A model generated the notes under the pieces. It ran no database searches. It saw only the letters and a program-made list of their open reading frames with translations, and was not told the origin of the DNA. Shown here piece after piece: positions 10,478-19,369 of a stretch of DNA of 64,000 bases. Position 1 is the first letter of the stretch. Each line of letters begins with the position of its first letter. The translations under genes were made by a program, and so were the position numbers. The DNA lies in contig CAYTUQ010000003.1 in NCBI GenBank assembly GCA_964441235.1, forward strand, positions 1 to 64,000, written 5' to 3'. This stretch comes from BS750m-G69 sp964441235. GTDB taxonomy: Bacteria; Fidelibacterota; UBA2242.

Positions 10478-12121
10478 TTAATCGATGAGCTTCGATTCCG
10501 GTATATCAGCCTTCTTTTCTTTTACTTTAAATTGCTCTGGTCGTTCTTTCAATACTTTCCGTAACCAGCTTTCAGGATAACCTTTTTCACGAGGGCGATT
10601 ATTCTCATTCTGCACATATCCATCGTTGTATTTTGTTATCAAGTATTCACCGAGTTCACGCCAGCGTTTTACTACTGATTCAGCATGAGTTACGGAATAA
10701 TCAGTAAGATACCGCTTCATTAAATCTGGGTCTGATTTAAAAAGTTGCAGAGCAGTCTTTTCTACCGCTGGTTGAAACTCTAAAAATTTATTTTCGATCT
10801 CACTTTGAACAGCTTGAATTTCCGGCTTCATATAAGAATACTTCAGATTAGCAAAGTTTGCTACAAAATTAAAAACCCACCATGCAGAATCCCATGAAAA
10901 TTTACTAATCTTTCCAACTGCATACGACTCCGGGATTTTTTCTATTGAACAATAAAGAGGAACGTAACATGAAAAGTAAGTGTCGTCAACGCCATACCAT
11001 AATACACCACCAACTTCATCTGGTAGCCATGAGCGTGATTGTGAAATGAATGAAAAACCAGTTTGCTGAGTTGAAATTGGACGTTCCCATGCATATTTAT
11101 TACAATCGATTTCCCAGTCAATTGGACGCCAGCGATTGGGTGTACCATAAGGACCTGCATCAATGCCTTTTGTCATATCAAAGTCTGTTCCCTCGTAGTG
11201 ATCACGCATTAGTGAAAAAACATCAGCCAGAGACAATTTTTTATCTGGCTTAATCCAGAGCGGATAAGGTTTTGCACCTTTTACAGAACGATGATAATCT
11301 GGAGAGAAATTTTTTGAGGGAGCTGCTCTGTGAAAAATTCTCCATACACGGGTATCGGAATAGCGCCTGTTTTTCGGTGTGGAGGGACAATAAGCATCGC
11401 AGAATCTAAAAGGTTTGCCAGATGATGAATCGTAATATCCTCTTTCTATTGCAAAAGAAATGACATTTTTTGAATAAAGACAATTTTTAGAGTCATGGAG
11501 AGGAAATTCGCCAATTCGCGATTTGTTGGCGTGGCAAGATATATATCCATCAGGTACTTTAGCTGCAACCCATTCTGCTCCCTTGCCTCCTGCTCCAGGA
11601 CCAATTATTTCTAATATCCAAGCCTCCTTTTTATCTCCTATAGAAATTGATTCGCCCATAGAGCTATATCCGTATTCATCAATAAGATTTGTCATAACAT
11701 TAATTGCTTCTCGTGCTGTCCTGGCTCGTTGTAAAGCAATGTGCATCAGAGTCCAGTAGTTTAAAAGTCCATCAGGGTTGCGTAATTCTTCCCTTCCACC
11801 AAAAGTAGTCTCAGCAATTACCAATTGATGTTCATTCATAAGCTGAACAATGGCATAAGTGTGGGATACCTGTGGTATTTTTCCACGTACTTTTCCAGAC
11901 CAATCAGTTATTTCAATAGAGTCACCAGGTTCGTAATCAGCTGCAGGAAAATATTGAAGATGTGGATGAAATTCTCCATCACACGCATAAGTAATAATGA
12001 CAGATCCATCTTTTGAAGCACCTTTGGTTACAAGAATATTCGTGCATGCATATAAAGAGAAGTAAGGCAAAATGATACTGTACAAAATAAAAATTAATAA
12101 AAAGGATATCTTTCCTCTCAT
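10478..12121 (-). CDS. C69 family dipeptidase (Ntn hydrolase)
   Basis: This is a peptidase U34/C69-type dipeptidase of 547 residues. A signal peptide (1-25) runs straight into ACTNILV, so cleavage would expose Cys26 as the N-terminal nucleophile expected of an Ntn hydrolase. Further family patterns include TYAIVQLMNEHQLVIAETTFGGR, DEYGYSSMGESISIGDKKEAWILEI and YISCHANKSRIGEF. It should hydrolyse dipeptides in the periplasm or outside the cell. The upstream gene on the same strand is a tricorn-like protease, with 106 bases and a terminator hairpin between them. An AAGGAG lies 11 bases before the ATG. Confidence 0.9.
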   Translation of the reverse strand: MRGKISFLLIFILYSIILPYFSLYACTNILVTKGASKDGSVIITYACDGEFHPHLQYFPAADYEPGDSIEITDWSGKVRGKIPQVSHTYAIVQLMNEHQLVIAETTFGGREELRNPDGLLNYWTLMHIALQRARTAREAINVMTNLIDEYGYSSMGESISIGDKKEAWILEIIGPGAGGKGAEWVAAKVPDGYISCHANKSRIGEFPLHDSKNCLYSKNVISFAIERGYYDSSSGKPFRFCDAYCPSTPKNRRYSDTRVWRIFHRAAPSKNFSPDYHRSVKGAKPYPLWIKPDKKLSLADVFSLMRDHYEGTDFDMTKGIDAGPYGTPNRWRPIDWEIDCNKYAWERPISTQQTGFSFISQSRSWLPDEVGGVLWYGVDDTYFSCYVPLYCSIEKIPESYAVGKISKFSWDSAWWVFNFVANFANLKYSYMKPEIQAVQSEIENKFLEFQPAVEKTALQLFKSDPDLMKRYLTDYSVTHAESVVKRWRELGEYLITKYNDGYVQNENNRPREKGYPESWLRKVLKERPEQFKVKEKKADIPESKLID

Positions 12122-12164
12122 CTGTTATTTTCTCCTTAAATTTAATAATCCAGGGAAATAGGAA

Positions 12165-12195
12165 GAGCGTCCTAATTATGTTTATAAGGACGCTC
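12165..12195 (-). terminator. Terminator after the tricorn-like gene
   Basis: Perfect 8-bp arms GAGCGTCC/GGACGCTC with a 15-base loop, followed in the minus direction by a T/C-rich tail (TTCCTATTT). It lies 33 bases beyond the stop of the protease gene. Confidence 0.65.
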
Positions 12196-12227
12196 AGAAT
12201 AATTAGAAATTTGGGTCTAATTTCAAT

Positions 12228-15200
12228 TTACTTAACTGGATACTCAGGAATAGGTGGTATCACTTTTTCCTCTGTCTTCAAGTCTTCAAGAATAACTTCA
12301 ATTGCCTTATTTAACTGCTCATCTATTCCCTCGTATTCTTTTGCAGGATCATTATCTACGTAAATGTCGGGCTCTACTCCATGTCCCTCTATAATCCATT
12401 TTTTGCCTTCAACATCATACCGAGAAAATTCAGGTTTATTAAGATAACCGCCATCAAGCAATGGAAGAGTGTTGCGGATTCCAACAACGCCGCCCCATGT
12501 TCTTTTTCCTATTAATTTACCAAGTTTATACTTCTTAAACCTATATGAGAAGATATCACCGTCGGAAGCAGAGAACTCATCACAAAGACAAACCATAGGG
12601 CCATAAATCATAGAACCTGGTTCAGGTTCAGGTTTGGTGTTGCGTGCAAATGTGATCATAGCAATCTCACGGCGCAATCGCTCAATCAACATTGGTGAAA
12701 CGTTACCACCTCCATTGCCGCGAACATCAATTATTAAGCCTTTTTTCCTTATTTGTGGGTAGAAGTATTCAACAAATTCGTTTAATCCTTCTGGGCCCAT
12801 ATCTCGCACATGGATATAACCCACTTTACCATTCGTAGTTTTATTTACTTTTTCAATATTTTTCTGTATCCAATCGTAGTACAGCAATTCAGATTGATCG
12901 CCGATTGGTACTACGATTACTTTTCTACTACCCTCCTTTGCCGGTTTAGAGTTTACAGTTAATGTAATTTGCTTATCAGCTGTATTTAGTAACAATTCAT
13001 AAATATTATCTACCTTATTTGCTTGTTTATTATCAATAGCAATAATATAGTCACCCTCTTTTACATTAACTCCAATTTCAGTAAGTGGTGAGCGCAGGGA
13101 TTTTTTCCAATTTTGCCCGCGGAGAATTTTCTCTATTTTATAATATCCAGTCTTCATATCTCGTTCCAATTTAGCACCAAGTAAACCGGTTTTAATTCTT
13201 TCTGGCTTTGGATAATCGCCGCCGCCGACATAAGTATGACCAACATTTAGTTCTCCAATCAATTCTCCAATAACGTAAGTCAGGTCGGCACGATGGTTTA
13301 CGTGTGTAACTAATGGCTCATACCTTCCTCGTAAACCTAACCAATCAACTCCATGCATATTTGGTGCATAGAAAAATTCACGCATTTGGCGCCAGCATTC
13401 GTTATAAATTTGATTCCATTCTTGCTTTCTATTTAAATTGATTTCCATATTGGATAAATCAAGTGTTTCTTTCAATTCGATTTTCCCTTTTGGAAGATCA
13501 ATTATCGCATATTTTTTATTTGCGCTTACAAGCATTTTCTTTTTATCAGCAGAGATTTCATAGCCGTTTATCTGACCAAGTTCAGTCTCTTTTTGTTTTT
13601 TCAAATCATAAATTAAGAGCTGAGGTTTTTCATCCTTACTTCCTTTCCGATTGTAGTAGATTACGTCACCGACCCCACATAAATTGAAATAGCGTGAAGA
13701 TTGAATTGGAAGGCTAACAATTCTACTTTTAATCCCATCAATGTCTATTTTTAGTTTTATTTCTTCTTTTATCTCCTCTTTTTCTTTTTTCTTATTCCCC
13801 TTTTTCTTCGATTCTGTCTTGATTTCCACTTCATCATTTTTCGGTTCAAATGGAGACTTAACATCTTTTGATAGAGTAGCGAGGTATATTCTGGACATAT
13901 CCCGGTAAGCATAATTCCATTCCGCCCAACTGTAGATTGGTTTAAAATCACGGTTCGATACGAAGAAAAGATATTTTCCGTCAGAGCTAAAAACGGGACC
14001 TGAGGAGGAATACCAACCATCAGTAACCTCGAAAGATTTTTTCTTTTCAAGTGAGTATAAATATACTTTATCCATTACATCGAGTTCTGTTTTAGAATAT
14101 GTAATCCATTTGCTATCAGGAGACCATGAGTAATCGTTAAACTCCCAGGCATCGGATTTATCCACTTCAGTAATTATCCCACTTTCGATATCTACATATC
14201 TTAATCGAAGCTTCTTATCAGCCCATAGAATTTTTTTACTATCGGGAGACAAATAGAGTGTATATTTATAGGTTTCAGCTCCTTTGGTTATTTGCTTTTC
14301 AGAAGACCTGCCATCTTGAGATTTGATGTATATTTCATCTTCACCTGTAGCGTCAGAGATATAGGCAATCCATTTACCATTTGGTGACCACCTGGAATTA
14401 CGCTCGTGGATTCCAGGAGTGCTTGTCAAATTTCGAGTAATACCGTGTTCTGCAGGAACTGTAAAAACATCTCCACGTGCTCCAAACAGAGCACGCTTGC
14501 CATCGGGTGATATTTCATAGTTTGTTATGTTTTTACTTACATTAATTATTCCACCTCTCCCATTATTCATATCGTCTTTAATGTAGATTTTAACTTTTTC
14601 GTAATTTTCTGTCGATAGGTCAAAACGGTAGATATATCCACCATTTTCAAAAACTATTGCTCTTTTGCCAGGAGAGGGAAATTTGATGTCAAAATCAGTG
14701 AAATTAGTCAACTTCCTGGTTTTCCTTGTATTGGTATCATAAACATACAGATTCATACGTTTGTTTTCATCTCTGTCTGAAAGAAAATAAATCTTATTTC
14801 TACTCCACATCGGAATAATATCCTGAGCGGGATTATTGGTGATATTTTCAATTTTTTTAGTTGCAAAATCGTAAATCCAGATGTCATCTGCCATACCGCC
14901 GCGATAGCGTTTCCATGTGCGGAATTCGCGAAAAATGCGGTTATATGCCAATTTTTTATCATCAGGTGAAAATGAACAGAAACCACCGCGAGGAAAAGGA
15001 AGCTCCTCGGGCATATCGCCCTCAATTGAAACTGAATACAATTGTCCGTTAAAAGGATTGAATGAGCACATACGGGAGCGGAATATAATTTCTCTGCCGT
15101 TATTTTTCCAGGTCATGACAATGTTGTTTGGCCCCATTCTATCGGAAACATCATCACGTCCAAGCATTGCTGTATACGTTATACGTACCGGAACCCCACC

Positions 15201-15485
15201 CTGTGCAGACATTAAATAAACTTCTGTATTACCGTCGTATTGACCAGTGAAGGCTATATATTTACCGTCAGGTGAAAAACATGCAAACATTTCATAACCT
15301 TCATGACTTGTTAACTTACGTGCGATACCGCCCTTACTGGAAACAGTGTAAAGATCACCTGCATAGGTAAAAACAATTCTGTTTTCATGAATAGCAGGAA
15401 ATCTCAAAAGGCGTGCCTCAGATGAAAATGCTATACTGACGCCTACGAAGAAAAAAAATATAAAAATCTCACAAGTTCGTTTCAT
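12228..15485 (-). CDS. Tricorn-like S41 protease with beta-propellers and PDZ
   Basis: This 1085-residue exported tricorn homologue has a signal peptide (about 1-22), WD/PD40-type propeller blades over about 25-550 (repeated SPDGKYIAF, SPNGKWIAY, SPDSKWITY), a lysine/glutamate-rich linker (about 575-600), a tricorn C1 domain with NMHGVDW (His about 711, aligned with the tricorn catalytic His), a PDZ domain (about 765-845) and an S41 core with DEFSASDGDIFSY (Ser about 972). Tricorn degrades oligopeptides released by larger proteases. Here a secretory signal suggests periplasmic or surface action with the neighbouring C69 dipeptidase. GGGGGAG precedes the ATG. Confidence 0.92.
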   Translation of the reverse strand: MKRTCEIFIFFFFVGVSIAFSSEARLLRFPAIHENRIVFTYAGDLYTVSSKGGIARKLTSHEGYEMFACFSPDGKYIAFTGQYDGNTEVYLMSAQGGVPVRITYTAMLGRDDVSDRMGPNNIVMTWKNNGREIIFRSRMCSFNPFNGQLYSVSIEGDMPEELPFPRGGFCSFSPDDKKLAYNRIFREFRTWKRYRGGMADDIWIYDFATKKIENITNNPAQDIIPMWSRNKIYFLSDRDENKRMNLYVYDTNTRKTRKLTNFTDFDIKFPSPGKRAIVFENGGYIYRFDLSTENYEKVKIYIKDDMNNGRGGIINVSKNITNYEISPDGKRALFGARGDVFTVPAEHGITRNLTSTPGIHERNSRWSPNGKWIAYISDATGEDEIYIKSQDGRSSEKQITKGAETYKYTLYLSPDSKKILWADKKLRLRYVDIESGIITEVDKSDAWEFNDYSWSPDSKWITYSKTELDVMDKVYLYSLEKKKSFEVTDGWYSSSGPVFSSDGKYLFFVSNRDFKPIYSWAEWNYAYRDMSRIYLATLSKDVKSPFEPKNDEVEIKTESKKKGNKKKEKEEIKEEIKLKIDIDGIKSRIVSLPIQSSRYFNLCGVGDVIYYNRKGSKDEKPQLLIYDLKKQKETELGQINGYEISADKKKMLVSANKKYAIIDLPKGKIELKETLDLSNMEINLNRKQEWNQIYNECWRQMREFFYAPNMHGVDWLGLRGRYEPLVTHVNHRADLTYVIGELIGELNVGHTYVGGGDYPKPERIKTGLLGAKLERDMKTGYYKIEKILRGQNWKKSLRSPLTEIGVNVKEGDYIIAIDNKQANKVDNIYELLLNTADKQITLTVNSKPAKEGSRKVIVVPIGDQSELLYYDWIQKNIEKVNKTTNGKVGYIHVRDMGPEGLNEFVEYFYPQIRKKGLIIDVRGNGGGNVSPMLIERLRREIAMITFARNTKPEPEPGSMIYGPMVCLCDEFSASDGDIFSYRFKKYKLGKLIGKRTWGGVVGIRNTLPLLDGGYLNKPEFSRYDVEGKKWIIEGHGVEPDIYVDNDPAKEYEGIDEQLNKAIEVILEDLKTEEKVIPPIPEYPVK

Positions 15486-15668
15486 TTCTCCCCCAGATTT
15501 TTCTAAACTTAATTATCATTATAAGATTATTTGAGAATAATTGATTTCACTTTATTAATTTAGAAAATATTAATTACAAAAGAAAAGTATTGACATATAA
15601 AAAGTTTGGTATGAAATTAAACCACAATGTCAAAAAGAATTATATTAGTAATGGAGTGAGGAGCAAAC

Positions 15669-17450
15669 ATGATTTCCAGAAGCGATTGCAGATTAACCTT
15701 TAAAAAGTCTATGGAACAAATGAGAAGAATCTTTTTTCTGTTTTGCACTTTTTTGTTAATCAGTAGCGGATTTGCTCAGATGGGTAAATATACTCGAAAA
15801 TCTATATCATACGTTGATGTTCTACTTGTTACAAAGAAGGGGATTAGTCTTTCGGATAGAAATGAGAAATTTTTTCTTTCAGCAATTCATGATGGAATTA
15901 AGATTGCCCGGTTTGACTATAATCCCCTTCCGGAAAAGGTACAGAGCTCATTTAGGAAATGTCTTTTGGGAAGAAGTCATTCAGAATCAGAAATTGGAGA
16001 GCTCATTGATGAAACCATAACGCCAGAGCTTGTAAAATTTTTGGACATTCAAAAGGAGATAAGAGCAAGGAATCTTGTTACTGAGGTCCAAAAAAATTCA
16101 TTCATCGTTCTTAAAGCAAAGGAAATGGGAATCACCGCTGCACAGTTACAACAGGTAATGAATTCATCGTACTTATATATACCTTTCTTATCTAATTACA
16201 AAGTTGAAAAAGGTAAGGGTAAAAAGGATAAAAATAAAAAAGATATATCAGTTTCTATAAAAGGTGGGCTTATCTGGTATCACCTGATTGCTGATGATAA
16301 TCCACGTCTGGAGAAAATAGTTGCTGTCAGGGCTGAAGGAAATGCCAGCACAGAAAAAGGTAAAAAGTATTCCTTTGGTGGTCGAAACTTGAACGCTGAA
16401 GATTATGCTTTTATTTCAGCTGCAAAGACACTCGTTATGAATCTGCAAGTTAGAACGCGTGAGATAAATATGTTCAAACTTCAATCACCAATTGCTGAAG
16501 TTGTAAAAAGAACCATTCGTTTTCCACTTGGAAAAGCCGAAGGTATAAAGATGGATGAACCGTTTTTTGTGGGCGAATGGATGGAATTGAATGATGGTAA
16601 AATCCGCTTTGTAAAGTCCGGATTTGTGCGCGTGGGCACAGTTTCGGATAATATGAAGTCTAGCGGACAACTTTCTTCGGCGTGGGCTGTCAAAAAAGGT
16701 AATTGGGTTCGTGGAATGATGATTATTGAACATCCAAGATTAGGAATTGATATTGCTGTGAAGCCGAGATGGTTTACCATGAATATAGAAGAGGGTATAG
16801 TACTAAATTTGGAGAAAAGCTTTTACATCTACTTTGACGATTATTCCTGCGGTGCTATGGGCGTTGATTTAGATTTTCAATGGAACATAGCCCCATTCAC
16901 TAAAAAGCGGCAAACATTTTTCGTATTTGGCGGATCTGCGGGACTTGTTCCTGTTAAAAGTCGTATCTATAGCAATTGGTTTGAGTATCTTGTTGATTGG
17001 CCAACAAATAATTGGGTAGCTGGCGTTTTTTATGGACATGCTGGTTTTATGAAAAAATTCTATTTCGGTCCTTTTGCGCTCCATGGGGAAGGACTTGCTG
17101 GAGTTCAGTCACTCTCTATCTGGGATTATAAAAGCAATGATGATTATGAAGGGGAAAAAGTAACCATTTCTAACAAAACTATTGGATTGCAATTTAATAT
17201 AGGATTAGAGTATGCGGTTAATATTGATTGCAATGTTGGTGTTTTTGCAGGTTTTAATTTGTTTCCCCCAATGGACTGGTGGACTGTTAAGTACGATGAG
17301 GACGAGGTGGATATGGATAATTTAGCAGGATGGGCAGCACCCAAAATATATAGTGTTGGACCCACGTATGGATTTTATATTCATTTTTCTCCGCCAACGT
17401 TACCCTTTAATCCAGTTGCAATTACACAAAGTCAATTAAAAGTTCAATAA
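15669..17450 (+). CDS. Exported protein of unknown function, first gene of the LPP20-type island
   Basis: This 593-residue protein opens with a polar stretch and then a signal peptide (about residues 18-37, RRIFFLFCTFLLISSGFAQ). The ATG at 15669 has GAGGAG seven bases upstream; an ATG at 15720 would give a shorter signal peptide but a weaker site. Residues 40-280 look mixed alpha/beta, with a lysine-rich segment at about 173-185. The C-terminal part (about 370-593) is aromatic-rich with alternating strands and may be a barrel. I do not recognise the family. It heads a run of exported proteins, so a shared envelope role is inferred from context only. Confidence 0.7.
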   Translation: MISRSDCRLTFKKSMEQMRRIFFLFCTFLLISSGFAQMGKYTRKSISYVDVLLVTKKGISLSDRNEKFFLSAIHDGIKIARFDYNPLPEKVQSSFRKCLLGRSHSESEIGELIDETITPELVKFLDIQKEIRARNLVTEVQKNSFIVLKAKEMGITAAQLQQVMNSSYLYIPFLSNYKVEKGKGKKDKNKKDISVSIKGGLIWYHLIADDNPRLEKIVAVRAEGNASTEKGKKYSFGGRNLNAEDYAFISAAKTLVMNLQVRTREINMFKLQSPIAEVVKRTIRFPLGKAEGIKMDEPFFVGEWMELNDGKIRFVKSGFVRVGTVSDNMKSSGQLSSAWAVKKGNWVRGMMIIEHPRLGIDIAVKPRWFTMNIEEGIVLNLEKSFYIYFDDYSCGAMGVDLDFQWNIAPFTKKRQTFFVFGGSAGLVPVKSRIYSNWFEYLVDWPTNNWVAGVFYGHAGFMKKFYFGPFALHGEGLAGVQSLSIWDYKSNDDYEGEKVTISNKTIGLQFNIGLEYAVNIDCNVGVFAGFNLFPPMDWWTVKYDEDEVDMDNLAGWAAPKIYSVGPTYGFYIHFSPPTLPFNPVAITQSQLKVQ

Positions 17451-17460
17451 GGAGATAAAA

Positions 17461-17496
17461 ATGGACATTGGATGTTGTAATAGAACACTGATTTAA
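17461..17496 (+). other. Orphan ribosome binding site and 11-codon ORF
   Basis: AAGGAG lies six bases before an ATG that opens an 11-codon frame (MDIGCCNRTLI, then TAA) directly after the 15669-17450 gene. A well-formed translation start with no body suggests the stump of a lost operon gene, or a leader peptide. Confidence 0.3.
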
Positions 17497-17608
17497 AATA
17501 AAGTAAAAATTTAGACTTTCGGAAGGATGGGATATGTTACATTTAAACATAACCAAAAAAATTATAAAGGCATTTTACAAGGTAAATAATACTCATGGTT
17601 TTGGTTTT

Positions 17609-17630
17609 TCCCATCGGGATGGCTCCGCTA
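17609..17630. repeat. 22-bp double-hairpin unit inside GxxExxY gene
   Basis: Arms TCCC/GGGA with loop ATC, then TGGC/GCTA (one G-T pair) with loop TCC. Removing exactly 22 bases joins codons for GFGF to LEKVYENAM, so this unit is an insertion without target duplication. Confidence 0.85.
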
Positions 17631-17644
17631 TTAGAAAAGGTTTA

Positions 17645-17703
17645 CCCTGTGAAAAATAAAAATTAAAAATGAAAGAATTGAAAAAAATATTACACAGGGT
17701 GAA
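17645..17703. mobile_element. 59-bp inverted-repeat element (CCCTGT family), copy 1
   Basis: Starts CCCTGTG and ends CACAGGG followed by TGAA; the 7-8 bp ends are perfectly inverted. Removing 59 bases restores the codon TAC in the VYEN part of the GxxExxY frame. No target duplication is evident. A second member with the same left end and the same ACAGGGTGAA right end is at 49480-49543. Confidence 0.75.
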
Positions 17704-17899
17704 CGAAAATGCTATGACGATTGAATTACGGAAAATGGGATGTAAAGTATCGCAGCAGAAGAATATCAGGGTTTACTATGAGAATGAAGAGGTTGGTGAT
17801 TATTATGCTGATTTATTAGTAGATGAATTGGTCATTGTTGAGCTAAAGGCTGCTGAGAGTCTTTGTGAAAAGCACGAAGCCCAATTGATTAACTATTTA

Positions 17900-17921
17900 T
17901 CACAAAGTAATCCCTTTGGGA
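17900..17921. repeat. 22-bp double-hairpin unit inside GxxExxY gene
   Basis: Arms TCAC/GTAA (one mismatch) with loop AAA, then TCCC/GGGA with loop TTT. Removing 22 bases joins NYL to KATQIEVGL in one frame. Confidence 0.85.
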
Positions 17922-17978
17922 AAAGCAACCCAAATAGAAGTTGGTTTATTGCTGAATTTTGGCAAAAAGGCAGAGTTT

Positions 17979-17999
17979 ATCCAAAGGATCCCGTCTGGG
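17979..17999. repeat. 21-bp double-hairpin unit inside GxxExxY gene
   Basis: Arms TCC/GGA with loop AAA, then TCCC/GGGA with loop GTCT. Removing 21 bases joins GKKAEF to KRKIFTNDRK and the natural stop TAA at 18030. Confidence 0.8.
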
Positions 18000-18092
18000 A
18001 AAAGAAAAATATTTACTAATGACAGAAAGTAAAAATCTGCGAAAACCTGTGTTATCGGTGTAATCTGCGTGCTATTTTTAAAGGAGCATTTG

Positions 18093-19358
18093 ATGAAAAA
18101 AATACTTTTCATGGCAACAATATTTTTAAGCACGTCTCTCGTAATGGGAAAGTCCAACCTTCCCCGTTCACGAGAAGCGGTGCTATTGGAAAGTTCTTCC
18201 CCATCGGAGGTAATGATTCGTGCTACAGGGTATGGAATTGATAAAAAGCACAGAAAACCAAGAGCAAAAGTATTGGACAAAAGTGCAAATACAGACGCTA
18301 TGAAAGCGGCAGTATGGTTTGTTTTACTTGGTGGTTCAGACCCTTTGATTCAAACGGATGAAGAAAAAGCGGCATTTGAGAAAATCCAGGAAGAATTTTT
18401 CATAAAAAGTAATATTCAGAATTTTATTACATGGGAAGCGGAATACTACGACAAGCGGCTGAAGATCGAGGGTGGAAAGAAGCTAAAAATCGAGAAAACC
18501 TACAGAATCAATAAGGCTTTGATAACCGAGAATCTTGTTAAAAAAGGAGTTCTTTCAGAAGAATCAACAATAGCCGGTTTAGTTGGCTTACCATCTATAA
18601 TGGTTATACCTGAAGCAAAGGGGAAAATGGCGCCGATAGAACTCCTCAAAACCGATCCTAATTTGAAAAAGGGTGCTGAAGTCATCGAGTCATATTTGAC
18701 CGCAAGAAAATATGAAGTAATTGTTCCTGAACAGCAGCAGGTGATACAGGAATTAACTTCGACACAATATGCACTTGAGGGTGCTGAGGAGGATTATAGC
18801 TATCTATTGGCACTATCAATTGGAAGTGATGTTTATCTGTCTTACAATGTCAATATCGAATCACGGATGCTCGGATCAAGTAAAGTAAAAAAAGGTATTG
18901 TTGCATGTAGGGCATACGAGACTACAACCGGACGGCTTCTTGGCACGGAAACCGGCTATAGCCATGAGAGGGCAGCACCTGACGCTGTTCTTATTGAAGA
19001 AGCAATGAATGACGCAATTGATAAAGTTCTAAGTCGTATTATGAATTACTGGAAAAAGGACCTCAAGCAGGGCGTTCAGTACAAAATGATTGTTACAGTT
19101 AGTGATGTTTTTGATACAGATGATGCTGAGAATATAATATTTTCTATAAGTGATGTTGTTAAAGAGGTGACAAAAACATATAAAGAAAATGTGGTTGCTG
19201 ATTATACTTATGATGTTCAACTGTGGTGCAATCCGGAGCAGTATAAATCTTCAACAGATATTTATCGCTATTTAAAGAAGAATTATAATGGCAATGGAGA
19301 AGTTAAAAAAGTGTCCATATCTCGCAAACTTATCCTTCTTAATATTGTTGAAGAGTAA
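18093..19358 (+). CDS. Exported protein, DUF6175-like
   Basis: This 421-residue protein starts at the ATG at 18093, which has AAGGAG eight bases upstream; an upstream in-frame ATG at 18069 lacks one. The signal peptide covers about residues 1-19 (KKILFMATIFLSTSLVMG). The N-terminal region resembles LPP20/FlgT-type folds (MIRATGYGIDKK, DAMKAAVWFVLLGG). From about residue 175 (PSIMVIPEAKG) it resembles a TolB/CsgG-like nucleotide-binding-like fold seen in DUF6175 proteins: LALSIGSDVYLSYNV, GRLLGTETGYS. That family name is from memory and is tentative. The next gene begins 11 bases after the stop, so they are probably one operon. Confidence 0.75.
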   Translation: MKKILFMATIFLSTSLVMGKSNLPRSREAVLLESSSPSEVMIRATGYGIDKKHRKPRAKVLDKSANTDAMKAAVWFVLLGGSDPLIQTDEEKAAFEKIQEEFFIKSNIQNFITWEAEYYDKRLKIEGGKKLKIEKTYRINKALITENLVKKGVLSEESTIAGLVGLPSIMVIPEAKGKMAPIELLKTDPNLKKGAEVIESYLTARKYEVIVPEQQQVIQELTSTQYALEGAEEDYSYLLALSIGSDVYLSYNVNIESRMLGSSKVKKGIVACRAYETTTGRLLGTETGYSHERAAPDAVLIEEAMNDAIDKVLSRIMNYWKKDLKQGVQYKMIVTVSDVFDTDDAENIIFSISDVVKEVTKTYKENVVADYTYDVQLWCNPEQYKSSTDIYRYLKKNYNGNGEVKKVSISRKLILLNIVEE

Positions 19359-19369
19359 AGGAGATGATC

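Larger units (their letters stand above)
17534..18032 (+). pseudogene. GxxExxY family gene broken by four small insertions
   Basis: Reading through gives MLHLNITKKIIKAFYKVNN, then TLEKVYENAM-type, IELRKMGCK, DLLVDELVIVELKA, HEAQLINYLKATQIEVGLL, LNFGKKAEF, KRKIFTNDRK: a complete GxxExxY protein (PDDEXK-like fold, function unknown). This needs four segments removed: 17609-17630 (22 bp), 17645-17703 (59 bp), 17900-17921 (22 bp) and 17979-17999 (21 bp). The remaining 375 bases give 124 codons plus TAA, the usual family length. GGAAGGA precedes the ATG at 17534. The longest surviving open segment is 17669-18019, but its N-terminus and C-terminus are frame-shifted products. Confidence 0.88.
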
